DNA from: Gonocerus acuteangulatus
Taxonomy: Eukaryota > Arthropoda > Insecta > Hemiptera > Coreidae
NCBI GenBank assembly: GCA_946811695.1
Contig: OX328124.1
Span: 31,867,648 to 31,931,647 of the forward strand
Direction: 5' to 3'
Length of the DNA: 64,000 nt
Of this stretch, positions 9,871 through 22,257 are shown piece by piece. A program made the position numbers and the translations under genes. The notes under the pieces were generated by a model. That model did not search any database. It was not told the origin of the DNA and saw nothing but the letters and a program-made list of their open reading frames with translations. Position 1 is the stretch's first letter, and each line of letters starts with the position of its first letter.

Positions 9871-10551
9871 TTCAAAGGAATGAAGATAATGAATGAATTT
9901 GTTAATATTAAATATGAACCTCATTAAAAAAAGCAATCGCTACAGAATGTTTTCATTTTAGCCCTTTCGCGACGAAAGAGATATACAATATTGTCATCAA
10001 AAGGTAAGAACCATTCGATAATTATGGACATCATCTTCCTTCGAGTGGAACCTGTTTAACGTACCAAAATTTTAATGATTATCCACCAGGGGTTATACTA
10101 TATCAACGATTTTCCATAAATTTTAGTTTAGTTTCTATTTAGATGTCAATAACAACAGCCATTCGATGAATTAGATTTCTTTGGTAATTGATCCAACAAA
10201 AAGATATTCTCTTTTTGTTGGATTAATGTAACAAAACAGACAGAACATTTAACAATACACAAAATAATTAACAGACAGATACTTTTGTATCAATATTGAA
10301 TTTTATTCCTACGAATCTAAGAAACGAGACAGTTTTATCACGAAATGGTGAAAAACTAAAATAAAAACAATAAATATTTAGATGTCTTGCTTTCTTTCCA
10401 TGTTGAAGGACCTCTGATCAATCCGCCACTGACTGACCATGTATGATCAATTACAAATTATTTTGCAACATTGAACTTGGTTTCATTCATTTTATTTATT
10501 TTAACTTCAATTATTAGAGTAGTTAAAAAAATATTGAATTTTCTTCTTTTT
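9871..10551. other. unassigned AT-rich sequence
   Basis: A small hairpin at about 10191-10226 (ATCCAACAAAAAGA/TCTTTTTGTTGGAT) is the only visible structure. Confidence 0.4.
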
Positions 10552-11370
10552 TTGCGCGCGCGCGTTTCCTCTGTACCACCATAGAGAGAAACCCCGACTT
10601 TGCATTTATAGGTTTCCCAGGTATATTTTTTATTGTTTTACTAATGTAGGGAAACGAATAAAACAATTTTTAATGCGATAGTGTAAACCGTTTAAAAGAG
10701 AAGAGGATGTAACTACTTTTCCTAACTAATTTTCCTTTTGGGAATTCATAAACATTTGATTCAGACGTTCGATATTAATCAAAACTAAGATATTTCAATT
10801 TTGGTTATGTACGGAGTTAAGGAAGTATTCGAAAAAAAAAGTATTAAAAGCCAGTTTTGGGATTTAATAATTTTTTTAATTTAATAATTTGTTTTTCCAT
10901 CCATAAATATCTCCAAAGCGGTTGAGAAATCGTGGTAATATGTAGACAGTAACATTTCGAAAGATTACTACATTTTCTCAAAAAAAGCGGTTCGGGAGTA
11001 ATTTTCAGTTGGACGATCTGAGGCGGAGTAATAAGTGCTTAAAACGTCAAAAGCGTTGTTTTGCTGCTTGGTGTGTTTTTTTTTTGTTGAGTTGTTTTTG
11101 GTATATAATTTTTGCATTAAAATGAACAAACAACGTAAACAAGATACGTCGATTGAGAAACACATTTTGTTACTTGTATGGAGCGGCAGAGTGAATAATT
11201 TCCAGTACTGTAGATTTTCTGTGCATATTGACGCCTTTTCTTTATCATTAGGGTAGGAGTCATAAAAAAAACAACAACAAATCATTATCTATTTTAAGGG
11301 TTTGAAATGATTTTTGGGATTAGAACGATAATATGGAAACGTGCTAAGATGGCGCAGGTCCTCCGAGTCT
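10552..11370 (+). mobile_element. old, diverged H1 copy
   Basis: The start TTGCGCGCG..TTTCCTC is followed by GAGAGAAACCCC, echoing the H1 5' hairpin. The interior has GAGAAATCGTGG and AATAAGTGCTTAAAAC, H1 landmarks. The end is GGAAACGTGCTAAGATGGCG with a changed hairpin and GAGTC. Divergence is high, so the family has been active over a long time. Confidence 0.55.
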
Positions 11371-11523
11371 TAAAAAAAATATTTACTTGGTATTCAAGCT
11401 GCAGATCTCAATAGGGATAGTGCTGCTCCTAAATTATTATATAAAATATTGTTTCGTACGGACCGTTTAGAAGGATTTCGTAAAGGATCGGTCTAGATAA
11501 TAAGCTGTCCAAGTTTGAACGTT

Positions 11524-11587
<64 letters not shown>

Positions 11588-11937
11588 AAGCATAAATTAT
11601 TAATCACCTTCCAAAAAAAAAATTGTTGTTTATTTATGTAGCATGACATTGGATATAGAAGAGGTTTATTCTAAGACACGTGATTTTCGCCTATTTCAGT
11701 TTTATGAGTGAAATCTCGGCTGGATCGGGACCCAAACGGAGTTGTATTCACGCTTTTCTGTACGCCATGACCTGCTTTTAAGATGCAACATCTCTGTCCT
11801 AGCTTTCATCATTAAGCGGACTGCTGAGAGGGACCTGTCATCTGACGTATAGGAAACGACTACATGGGTGTGATCTAACGATCTGTAAAAAAGATGGTTC
11901 TGCAAAGGACGGCAAGATTCAGCCACTCGTCTCTGTT
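11371..11937. other. unassigned sequence with (TA)n
   Basis: A TA run lies at 11528-11585. The rest shows no gene or element. Confidence 0.6.
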
Positions 11938-12137
11938 CCAGATTAGCATTTTTTTGTTTTGTTTACGGTGCATCAACATCTGGGCCATTAGCGCCGACAT
12001 CCAGGGTACAGCGAGGAATTTTCCCAACGAGCCGTGGGATGAGAAAATTCCTGCCGCCGGTGGGAATCGAACCCACCATCTCCCGCTTATGAGTCCAAGG
12101 CGCTAGCCACTAGACCACGGGAGACCCCCAGATTAGC
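11938..12137 (-). mobile_element. SINE1 copy with 10-bp TSD
   Basis: CCAGATTAGC flanks the 180-bp body (11948-12127). On the minus strand it has the tRNA-like head with box A, an anticodon-like CTCATAA loop and box B, then the AATTTTC hairpin and the GTCGGCGCTAATGG tail. The 3' tail is short and T/A-mixed. Confidence 0.9.
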
Positions 12138-13500
12138 TATTGATAGAAGTATCCACACTTATATCCTGACACCTGGAGTCTAGACACTACCTCAGCACCT
12201 TCTCAGCATTTCCTCCAGCGACCTTCCAATCATCCAGTGACTCCCAATCAGTCCATTCATTCATGTTCATGGCTTTTCATGTAAAGCCTAGTATCGACAG
12301 TGCGAGGCTGCTCGCTTCGAACGCCTCAGGAAGTATGCTGGGGATGTCAATACCGGGGTTGCTAGCTATGAGCAGCTCGCGTCCCACTGTGTGACCCGAT
12401 CCATGTGGTTGTCGGTATAACGGTCTTGCTCGTGCCAAAGGCTCCTCAGTCCGAGACGAACAGCTCGGACTCTCTGAGTGGAGACGGGTGGGTATTTGTC
12501 GCCTCGTATTGTATAGCCGAAAGTTTTCGCATCATTGAAAATGAAAATATATACCAAATTGTATGATGTACAACGTTTTTGTGGGATTATAAACATCTCG
12601 AAATATTACAATAAGAGAAGATATGAGGTGTGAAATATCTTCATCAGTAGAAGGATTGTCTACCCAGGAGTTGGGTTGTCCTGTTCGTATCCCATGTCTT
12701 GAAGCAATCTGTTTCCATATCCACAAATAACATTTGGCTAACTGCCTGACCTACATAAGAACAGATTTTACAGCAGTTTCGTCTATGTAGTACATTTCGC
12801 AATCAGCCAAAACAAAGACCTATACTTATGCGTTCTTTTTTATGAGTTTCTAAGCCGCACTGTGATTATCTTACTTGTATTGAGCGTTATACAAGCATAA
12901 TCATTTGCATGGATATACATAAATCAACTACTAAATACACATCATTCAAACAACAAGATTTCCACCTACAATAGTTCTGTTATTGAAGCATTTTCATGTA
13001 GAAGTATAGGTCCGATATAAAGAAATGAACAGTTAAGAATATTACATTCGAAAAAAGAAGATATGTCAAGAGTGCAGGAAATAGAAGAAAATATGTCCTA
13101 CATGATACCGATCGTTCGAAAAGTTTGTGAAAATAACTACCTTATTGTAAGTGTGTGAAAAATCATAAGAAAAAAATTTAAAAAAACGATAGCATTCGTC
13201 TAATTTGAGAGGTGAAGTTCTGCAGGAACATTGTTTTTGGAGAGTAATTCAAGCAAAAAAAAATCGTAACGTAATTAAAATCGTACGAAAAAATCGTAAT
13301 CATATGCTTGCGGGTACTCGTTTAATAGGTTTTCTAACATAGCAGCTAATGTTACCTAGGAAATAATTTCCGCTGTCACTGTCCTCTGTTGTGGCGTCTA
13401 AAATCTTTCTTCTCCTCAAGATTTCGTGTTGTATTTCTCACGAAAGGTCAAAACCAATCAATTTATTATTCGATGGTGACCCTATTTTTTAATATATTTA
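12138..13500. other. unassigned sequence
   Basis: 12280-12500 is richer in G+C and overlaps two short minus-strand frames (12366-12596, 12532-12726) without recognisable domains. At 13240-13345 a run with ATCGTAACG and GGTTTTCTAAC resembles the middle of H1 and may be an old fragment. Confidence 0.35.
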
Positions 13501-13640
13501 TATCTAGCAAAAGGGGAAATTTTATATCTAGCCAAAGGTCAAATTTATATCTAGCAAAAGGGCAAATTTATATCTAGCAAAAGGGCAAATTTATATCTAG
13601 CAAAAGGGAAAATTTATATCTAGCAAAAGGGAAAATTGAA
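13501..13640. repeat. 23-bp minisatellite, 6 copies
   Basis: TATCTAGCAAAAGGGCAAATT begins at 13501, 13525, 13548, 13571, 13594 and 13617, spacing 23 (24 once). Copies differ by one to three bases. An A-rich stretch follows. Confidence 0.95.
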
Positions 13641-13672
13641 AAAAAAAAAAATAAAAATAAAATAAAATAAAA

Positions 13673-13800
13673 AAACCACTCACTTTCTACGCTATTCCTT
13701 TATTCTGCTCTGCATGTTTCTCGTACCTATGACGCCTCTTCAGGAGAACTTAAACTAATATAATATATCATTACAACATATATCAAATTGATTCTGCAAT
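13673..13800 (-). mobile_element. PLE terminal-repeat arm with decayed hammerhead
   Basis: On the minus strand CTGAAGA, a GGCGTCA-containing helix II and GAAACATG are present, but the expected GTA cleavage triplet reads GCA. The inverted partner, with an intact core, lies at 15770-15879, so the two arms bracket about 2 kb that includes an H1 copy. Confidence 0.6.
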
Positions 13801-13926
13801 GCGTGATAAGGTGTATGTAGGAGTATTGGGACAACTAGTAAAAAAGTCCGACTCGCAGGAACTGCCTCATCTTAGCGCGGTTCCGTTCTTATCCCTAGTC
13901 TAATTTCGAAAGATTAAAATAGAAGC

Positions 13927-14096
13927 AGTTATTATTTTGTTGAGAGGAGATCGTTGACCGTTGATGATGCAAGTTAGGGATTGTCCGGGTTCGGTCACTG
14001 CTACTTAATAATACATACCCCATATGTGTATGTATGTGGGCATATATATGTACATATGTGTGCGTGTATATGTGTATGTGTATATGCATATATATA

Positions 14097-14127
<31 letters not shown>

Positions 14128-14317
14128 ATTATATATATATATATATATGTTAGGTATATTTACATAGATATGTGCATATATTAGTGTTAAATATGTCCTA
14201 CTTGTATTTACAGCCCTGATGAAGGCTTGAAGTTCAAGCCGAAACGTCGGCACAATAAAACCATTTTTACGAAAAGTAAAAAGTAGCAGTGACCGAACCC
14301 CGACAGTTATTGTTTTG
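13927..14317. mobile_element. PLE derivative nested in H1, TSD with one change
   Basis: CAGTTATTATTTTG and CAGTTATTGTTTTG flank it. The right arm and its hammerhead are kept; the left arm has lost its hammerhead. The centre is (TA)n with TG-rich flanks. Confidence 0.65.
14213..14251 (+). ncRNA. hammerhead ribozyme motif
   Basis: Same sequence as at 3364: GCC-CTGATGA, six-base helix II, GAAA, ACGT, GTC, GGC. All core positions are intact. Confidence 0.75.
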
Positions 14318-15169
14318 GTTCCAACAGTCTTGAAAGGTAGGATTTACAATCTTACCTGGAAGGGTCGGCATCACTAGAAACATTCCCGCTAGTTACAAGG
14401 TCTTGGAATCTTGGAACTCTATATTTCTAACAATAAATTGTTTTTGTTATTTTACTAAACCTGTTTTATTTTCGAATACATTATCCAACTATAAGCAATT
14501 AAAAAATAACAAGGAATAAAAACAGACAAAAAGAACAGTTCGAATAAGCAAAATCAATTACTTTAATGTTTTAAGCACTTATTTCTCCGATTGACATCGC
14601 CTAATCAAAACTTTCATTAGAACCTTTTTTGTAGAGCATTTAGTAAGCTTTCTAATGGTATTCTTTTGTTTACCAAATTCTTAACCTTTTTCGAGATATT
14701 AAGGAAAGTATACGAAGTTCCCAAAACTTTTCTTGTCTGTTCATAAAATATTTTATTCTAACCCTTCCTTAACTCCAAACGTAACAAAACTTTCAACATA
14801 TTAGTTTTAATGAAAGTAGAACATGCAGATAATGTTTCAACTGAATCCCGTAATTCTAAGTACCCAAACCAAAAACGGTATTCAAAAATTATTTTTCCAA
14901 TTTTCTCGAAAACGGTTAAAGCTATCGCCTTGAAAATGGTTCCATTCGTTTTCCTAGACCAAGAAGCCTATAAAAAGAGTACTTACAAGCTTATGAACTC
15001 AAAAACGTAAGCGTTACGATTTTTTTTGCGCGAATTTCGCCCCAAATGCCATCTTCCAGTGGGCGGATTTTGCTGGTTAACGAACTTGACCTTTCAAATT
15101 GGACGACGGATTTTTGTACCAAATTTCATCAAAATCGGACCATCAGGGAAGCCAGAAATGAGCGAACAG

Positions 15170-15206
<37 letters not shown>

Positions 15207-15342
15207 AATTTGAACTACCATCATTTTCGGTTTCCAGAGGCTCTGAAACGCAAAATTTTCTAGTCGGCACTTCCGGATTGTTTCATTGTATCAACCCTAT
15301 AAGCGGGGTTCCTCCCTATGAGGGAGGGAGGAACCGCGCTAA

Positions 15343-15769
15343 AAGGGAGTTAAACAAGATGCCTAAAACCTTGATGAGATTGACAACAAAACTCCATTGG
15401 AGGATCATGCGATACAAAATAGCCACACCCTTAATTTTGATTCAGTAAAGATATTAGATAAAGAGGAAAACCCCATACATCGAAAAATAAATAAATAAAT
15501 AAAGGAAAGGATACGCATAATTGAAAACAGTAAAAATACAGTAATAAAAAAACTGATTTTAAATATCTAGATAATATATTTTATAATTTAATAAATAAGA
15601 CGACAATAAATGAATTATTTTATAAAATGACAAAGTCTTCTTTTAGAAAATCGACATTTACCCTAAAACTATAGATTTAAACAGCTGATACCCAGTAGAC
15701 ATGATTGACCTTATCAGTCTAGACGTGGCCCTACCTGCGGAAGGTTCTTGGTGGTGTAGGCTGTAATGA
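15343..15769. other. unassigned AT-rich sequence
   Basis: It includes a short (AAAT)n run near 15488. No gene is visible. Confidence 0.4.
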
Positions 15770-15879
15770 CATTTCATTTTATTTAATTTTACATTAGTTT
15801 AAGTGCTCCTGAAGAGGCGTCATGAGGACGTGAAACATGTAGAGGAGAATAAAAGAGTAGCGAAGAAATTGAGCATTTT
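15770..15879 (+). mobile_element. PLE terminal-repeat arm (CTGAAGA family)
   Basis: Inverted relative of 13673-13800 carrying a core-complete hammerhead. It abuts the start of the next H1 copy. Confidence 0.6.
15806..15846 (+). ncRNA. hammerhead ribozyme motif (CTGAAGA family)
   Basis: CTC-CTGAAGA, helix II GCGTC/GACGT, GAAA, palindromic ACATGT, cleavage triplet GTA and GAG pairing with CTC. Position 7 of the core may be any base, so CTGAAGA is allowed. Confidence 0.65.
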
Positions 15880-16016
15880 TTGCGCGGTTCCTCCCTCCCC
15901 CATAGGGAGGAACCCCGTTTATAAGGTTGATCTCATGACGCAATCCAGAAGTGCCGACTAGAAAATTTTGCGTTTCAGAACCCCTAGAGAACGAAAATGA
16001 TGGTGGTTCAAATTTT

Positions 16017-16069
<53 letters not shown>

Positions 16070-17433
16070 TTGTCTGTTCGCTCATTTCTGGCTTCCCTGA
16101 TGGTCCGATTTTGATGAAATTTGGTACAAAAATCCGTCGTCCAATTTGAAAGGTCAAGTTCGTTAACCAGCAAAATCCGCCCACTGGAAGATGGCGTTTT
16201 GGGGCGAAATTCGCGCAGAAAAAATCGTAACGCTTACGTTTTTGAGTTCATAAGCTTGTAAGTACTCTTTTTATAGGCTTCCTGGTCTAGGAAAACGAAT
16301 GAAACCATTTTCAAGGCGATAGCTTTAACCTTTGTCGAGAAAATTGGAAAAATAGTTTTTGAGTACCGTTTTTGGTTTGGGTACTTAGAATCACGGGATT
16401 CAGTTGAAACATTATCTGCATGTTCTAATTTCATTAAAACTAATATGTTGAAAGTTATGTTACGTTTGGAGTTAAGGAAGGGTTAGAATAAAATATTTTA
16501 TGAACAGACATGAAAAGTTTTGGTAACTTAGTATACTTTCCTTAATATCTCGAAAAAGGTTGAGAATCTTGGGAAACGGAAGATGACCATTAGAAAGGTC
16601 ACTAAATGCTCTACAAAAATGGTTCTAAAGAAAGTTTTGATTAGGCGATGTCAATCGGAGAAATAAGTGCATAAAACTTTAAAGTAATTGATTTCGCTTA
16701 TTCGAACTGTTCTTTTTCTCTTTGATTTTGGTACTTAGAATTATGGGATTCAGTTGAAACATTTTCTGCATGTTCTACATTCATTAAAACTAATATGTTG
16801 AAATTTTTGTTACGTTTGGAGTTTAGGAAGGGTTAGAATAAAATATTTTATTAACAGACATAAAAAGTTTTGGTAACTTTGTATACTTTCCTTAATATCT
16901 CGAAAAAGGTTGAGAATCTTGGGAAACGGAAGATCTCCATTAGAAAGCTCACTAAATGCTCTACAAAAATGGTTCAGATGAAAGTTTTGATTAGGCGATG
17001 TCAATCGGAGAAATAAGTGCTTAAAACTTTAAAGTAATTGATTTCGCTTATTCGAACTGTTCTTTTTGTCTGTTTTATTCCTTGTTATTTTTAAATTGCT
17101 TATAGTCAGATAATGTATTTGACAATATAACAGATTAAGTAAAATAAGAAGATCAATTTATTGTTAGAAATGTAGCGTTCAAAGAGAGAGATCCCAAGGC
17201 TTTCCAAATGCCTCTGAGCGTAGACCTTTCTGCCCGACTTATGGTATAGCTGACCCATACAGGTAAGATTGTAAATCAAGGCCTTTCAAGACTGGTTTGT
17301 TTGAGATTTCATTTGGATAGCTGTTTCGCTATTGATCTAAACAAAGTAATAACTGTTTCTATTCTATGCCTTCATAAACACTAGAGATAAGAACGGAACC
17401 GCGCTAAGATGACGCAGTTCCTGCGAATCGGAC
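15880..17433 (+). mobile_element. H1 element (copy 4)
   Basis: Start TTGCGCGGTTCC with the GGGAGGAACCCCG hairpin; end GGAACCGCGCTAAG, GACGCAGTTCCTGC hairpin and ATCGGAC before a T run. A (TA)n tract lies at 16018-16066. An internal 350-bp segment is tandemly duplicated. It faces copy 3 head to head. Confidence 0.7.
16381..17080 (+). repeat. 350-bp tandem duplication inside H1
   Basis: GTACTTAGAATYAYGGGATTC begins at 16381 and 16731, and the two units run in parallel through AATAAGTGCTTAAAAC. The same doubling appears in the copy at 18923 (near 19455 and 19806). Confidence 0.85.
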
Positions 17434-18101
17434 TTTTTGTAATTTTTGTCTCTTTCCCTTAGTTTTTTATTGCTTCTTATTTTTGTAATTTCTTTTGTTA
17501 GGAAAATGTATTTGCGTGTAAGACAGGACAGGTAAAATGAGACCAATTTTCTGTTGCAAGAAATAATGAACAGTTTTGGGAACTTTGTATACTTTCGTTA
17601 GTATCTCGAAAACAGTTGACAATCTTGGGAAGCAGAAGGTTACCATTCGAAACCCTACTAAATGCTCTACAAAAATGGTTCTGAAGAAAGTTTTAACTAG
17701 GCGATGTCAATCGGAGAAATAAGTGCTTAAAACATTAAAGTAATTGATTTCGTTTATTCGAACGATTCTTTTTGTCTGTTTTATTCCTTGTTATTTTTTA
17801 ATTGCTTATAGTCGGATAATGTATTTGACAATAAAACAGATTAAGTAAAATAAGAAGATCAACTTATTGTTAGAAATGTAGCGTTCAAAGAGAGAGATCC
17901 CAAGGCTTTCCAAATGCCTCTGAGCGGAGGCCTTTCTGGCCGACTTATGGGTTGGCCGACCCATACAGGTAAGATCGTAAATCAAGACCTTTCAAGACTG
18001 GTGGAACCAAAATAATAACTGATTCTATTTTAATCTTTCTAAATTAGACTAGGGATAAGAACGGAACTGCGCAAAGATTATGCAGTTCCTGCGAGTCGGA
18101 C
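17434..18101 (+). mobile_element. 5'-truncated H1 copy
   Basis: The sequence continues directly from the end of copy 4 with H1 interior landmarks (AGTTTTGGGAACTTTGTATAC, AATAAGTGCTTAAAAC) and closes with GGAACTGCGCAAAGATTATG, CAGTTCCTGC and GAGTCGGAC. No 5' terminus is present. Confidence 0.65.
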
Positions 18102-18147
18102 TTCTTTTTTCTTTTTTTTTAATTTGACCTTCTGCCACTTATAAATA

Positions 18148-18828
18148 TACAGGGCGTCTTAAGCCGACAGACTTCGTATATCGATGGGGAATCGAAAAAA
18201 GTCCTTTGGCGATTTTCTCGTTTTCGATAAAAACGCAAAAAACCGTGTTTGTTAAGACAAATCCCGATTCATCGCTTAAACGAAGAGTTGTACTAAGAAA
18301 CACCTCAGGACAAAAGTTTGAGCTTATTAAATGATCTTTAAGACGAAACCAAGTTCAGTGCCTTAGTATGAATATTTTACGAGATAGTCTAGTTTGATTA
18401 ACCCATCGGATGGACATTTTGTTCCATAGAGAGTAAGACATTTTTTGATCCGACGAACCGTCTGCGCGTGGAACGCAAAAACTGGAAAAAATAACCTTGG
18501 CTCACTTTTTTTTCAAAATGTCTAACTCTCTATGGAACAAAATGTCCATCCGATGGGTTAATCAAACTAGACTATCTCGTAAAATATTCATGCTAAGGCA
18601 CTGAACTTGGATTCATCTTAAAGATCATTTAATAAGCTCAAACTTTTGTCCTGAGGTGTTCCTTAGTACAACTCTTCGTTTAAGCGATGAATCGGGATTT
18701 GTCTTAACAAACACGGTTTACTGCGTTTTTCTCGAAAACGAGAAAATCGCCAAAGGACATTTTTACTTAGTTTTTCGATTTTCCATCGACATACGAAGCC
18801 TGTCGGTTTAAGGCTAGGACACCCTGTA
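18148..18828. mobile_element. palindromic MITE with TA target duplication
   Basis: A 677-bp element (18150-18826) starts CAGGGCGTCTTAAGCCGACAG and ends with the inverse, ACACCCTG, flanked by TA on both sides. Arms of roughly 300 bp are nearly complementary, with a loop of about 60 bp near 18480. There is no transposase. TA duplication suggests the Tc1/mariner group, but the superfamily is not certain. Confidence 0.75.
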
Positions 18829-18834
18829 CACAAT

Positions 18835-18919
18835 CAATTACTGTTTCCATTCATTTATTTATGGCAATAGGGATATGAACGGAACCGCGCTAAGATGATA
18901 CAATTCCTGTGAGTCGGAC
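18835..18919 (+). mobile_element. H1 3'-end fragment
   Basis: GGAACCGCGCTAAGATG, a changed hairpin and GAGTCGGAC. Three bases later the next H1 copy starts, a head-to-tail junction. Confidence 0.7.
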
Positions 18920-18922
18920 GTT

Positions 18923-19060
18923 TTAGCGCGGTTCCTCCCTCCCCCATAGGGAGGAACCCCGCTTATAAGGTTGATACAATGAAACAATCCGGAAGTGCCG
19001 ACAAGAAAATTTCGCGTTTCAGAACCCCTAGAGACCGAAAATAACGGTGGTTCAAATTTG

Positions 19061-19149
<89 letters not shown>

Positions 19150-20130
19150 CTGTTCGCTCATTTCTGGCTTCCCTGATGGTCCGATTTTGATGAAATTTGG
19201 TACAAAAATCAGTCGTCCAATTTGAAAGGTCAAGTTCGTTAACCAGCAAAATCCGCCCACTGGAAGATGGCGTTTGGGGCGAAATTCGCGCAGAAAAAAT
19301 CGTAACGCTTACGTTTTTGAGTTCATAAGCTTGTAAGTACTCTTTTTATAGGCTTCTTGGGCGAGGAAAACGAATGGAACCATTTTCAAGGCGATAGCTT
19401 TATCCGTTTTCGAGAAAATTGGAAAAATAGTTTTTGAATACCGTTTTGGTTTGGGTACTTAGAATCACGGGATTCAGTTGAAACATTATCTGCATGTTCT
19501 ACTTTCATTAAAACTAATATGTAGAAAGTTATGTTATGTTTGGAGTTAAGGAAGGGTTAGAATAAAATATTTTATGAACAGACATGAAATGTTTTGGTAA
19601 CTTTGTATACTTTCCTTAATATCTCGAAAAAGGTTGGGAATCTTGTGAAACAAAAGATTACCATTAGAATGCTTACTAAATGCTCTACAAAAAAGGTTCT
19701 AATGAAAGTTTTGATTAGGCGATGTCAATCGGAGAAATAAGTGCTTAAAACTTTAAAGTAATTGATTTCGCTTATTCGAACTGTTTTTTTTTTGTCTTTG
19801 ATTTTGGTACTTAGAATCATGGGCTTCAGTTGAAACATTTTCTCCATGTTTGAATTTTATCAAAACTAATATGTTGAAAATTTGGCTACGTTTGGACTAA
19901 AGGAAGGATTAAAATAAAATATTTCATTTTTAGACATGAAAAGTTTTGGGAACTTCGTATATTTTCATTAATATCACGAAAACGGTTTGGAATCTTGGCA
20001 AGCAAAAGATTACCATTCGAAAGGTTACTAAATTTTCTACAAAAAATGTTGTGAAGACATTTGCGATGGGATGGTCATATTTGGAGAAATAAGTGCTTAA
20101 AACATAGGTAATTTCGTTCATTTGAACGAA
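18923..20130 (+). mobile_element. H1 element (copy 7), 3' end lost
   Basis: Start TTAGCGCGGTTCC and hairpin, (TA)n at 19060-19145, the CCGATTTTGATGAAATTTGG module, then two tandem copies of the 350-bp segment. The canonical 3' hairpin is not found before the sequence diverges near 20130. Confidence 0.65.
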
Positions 20131-21015
20131 TCTTTTTGTGTGTTTCCTACAGTTTTTTTTTTCACTGCTCGTTATTTTTGTTATTGCTTATAGTAGTCAA
20201 ATGTATTAGTCAATAAAACAGGATACGTATATATAGAAACAATATTTTGTTTCAACGGTATCTTGGAATTCGAAGATGCCCTATGAATATCTAGATGACT
20301 GTACTGGTGTTGATTTCGTTCTTTAGAATTGTTTTTGGTATTCCCTATTTTCAGAAGTTTTTATCTATTTATTAATTTTTTTTTTTAAATTCATTGAACG
20401 AAATCATATGAATTCGAAGGTGAGGAGCTAGGAGGCTTAGGCTGGGGGCGTTTTCCCTGTCCCCAGGTACTCTCGTCTCCCTGTGTACCCTCGTCATCTT
20501 CAAGTCTTTGTCTAGAGTCATAAAGATAAGCCTCCAAACAACTTTAGGAATGTAGGATTTCTAATTTTTGCCAGTATCAGAACAGCCGCTCTTTACATAC
20601 CACAGTGGTACAGACGTACCGGTCTATACTAGTTGCACTCCACACGGTGGTAGTACTTGGTGTATGCCACAGCGGATCGCTCATTATAACCTTATTTTAT
20701 ACGTATTAAATAGGTACCTAAAAAAAGTTTATTTGTGTATAAGTGTTGCGTTATTGGGATTAGAATAAAATATTTTATTAACAGACATGAAATACTTCGG
20801 AATCTTTGTATATTGTCCTTAATTTTTTTTTTCTTTTATGGTGTATCGAAATCTGAGTCATTAGCACCATTTTTTCCTTATGAGCTTATATAATACTTAG
20901 ATTTAGCTAGCAACAATATTTTACACCGCAATTAAAGTGATTTGCTCTTCTTATAAACATAATATTTATATTATAATATAAACATAATACATTAATTTGT
21001 CTGACAAAAAAAAAA
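20131..21015. other. unassigned sequence with a SINE1 tail fragment
   Basis: 20827-20872 resembles a minus-strand SINE1 tail (poly(T), GGTGTATCG, GAGTCATTAGCACC). A segment with AATTGCTTATAGTAGTCAAATG also occurs near 39540. No gene is seen. Confidence 0.4.
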
Positions 21016-21616
21016 GTCCGACCCGCAGGAACTGCTTCATGCGCGGTTCCGTTCTTATCTCAAGTGCGATTAGTGAAGGAATATAGCAGCTATCGGTAGG
21101 TATTAGCACCATTTTCCCCCCTTAATATCTTCAAAACAGTTAAGAAATCGTGGGAAGTACGATTTAACCATTCAAAAGCTTACTAAATTCTCTAAAAAAA
21201 AAAGATTCTGAAGCAAATTTCGATGGGGCAATGTCAGTCGGAGAAGTAAGTGCTTAAAACTACGAAAGTGTTAGTTTTGTTATTTTAAACGGTTTTTTTT
21301 TCACTGTTTACCTCACTTTTGTTTTTTAAGTTTATTTAACGGTGGAATGAGTATTTCATTAAAGCTGAGAAAATAAGAATAATATTGGTAATATAGTTTT
21401 CGTAGAGTGAGCGTCGCGATGACGGGAGAGTCCCATCCGTTTAGAAAACTGTCAGTTTCCATATGTGGCTCTTCAAGCTTCCTTCTCTTTGTGATTTTAT
21501 TTTATATTTTTAACGACAGATCAAAACCTACCGATAGCTGCTACTATTCCTTTACAAATCGCACTTCGGATAAGAATGGAACCGCGCTAAGATGATGCAG
21601 TTCCTGCGAGTCGGAC
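21016..21616. mobile_element. foldback built from two H1 3' ends
   Basis: 21016-21105 carries the H1 3' end on the minus strand and 21528-21616 carries it on the plus strand. The two arms, about 90 bp, pair through GATAAGAAYGGAACCGCG and on into unique sequence (TACCGATAGCTGCTA). Between them lie about 420 bp with H1 interior landmarks. Confidence 0.7.
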
Positions 21617-22257
21617 TTTTTTCTATGAATCGACTTCATTCTAACTCATGAAGCGCGGAACAACCCCTAGATATTGAAATATCACCGGGAACTCCATCAA
21701 CCCGGATTTCCAGGGAGTCCCTTAGTCTGGTCGATTAATTCACCATCGGATTGAAGGCTATTAGTCTCTGAGTTAAAGATTCACTCAATGGATGATAACC
21801 CTTCAATCTACAATCCTTCTATTAACAGATAAAGGATACTTCCCTCTTTATAAGGCTTCCTCTCTTTAAAACTTCCTAAAATATCAATACAATATCACAT
21901 AATAATGTTCAAAATAATAAATGATATTTTGTTACCCCCAATTATCAGAGTTGTGAACCATAAATTCTCATTTTTATTTTTGATATCAATTTTTTTTTTA
22001 CTCGTAATCATCATCTTTATGCGATTTCCATTACAGAATGTAACTAGTTTCATGTCACTGGGGCATCGGATCTTCCCTCTCATTATTAAGAAGAAAACCC
22101 GAAATGCCGGTTATTGGCATAAAATTGATTTTTTGATTAACCCTGTGAAGTTTATATTTATACATTTCATTTCTTAGATGATTTTTTTATTATGTAATAA
22201 CATTTTGTATTGCCATAGTTTCGCCATCCTTCCAGAAATTGATAGCAAAAAACAAAT

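Larger units (their letters stand above)
13846..15342 (-). mobile_element. H1 element (copy 3), carrying a PLE insertion
   Basis: Minus-strand start at 15342 (TTAGCGCGGTTCC plus hairpin), end at 13846 (CGGAC before a T run). The interior contains CGAAACGGTT-type landmarks, a (TA)n at 15174-15202 and the CCGATTTTGATGAAATTTGG module. A PLE derivative (about 13940-14303) sits near its 3' end, at the same position as in the copy at 55787. Confidence 0.7.

Noticed and set aside
13501..13640. CRISPR-like array
   Set aside because: The 23-bp units are contiguous without spacers, and this is eukaryotic DNA. The 82-bp and 124-bp arrays are rejected for the same reason.
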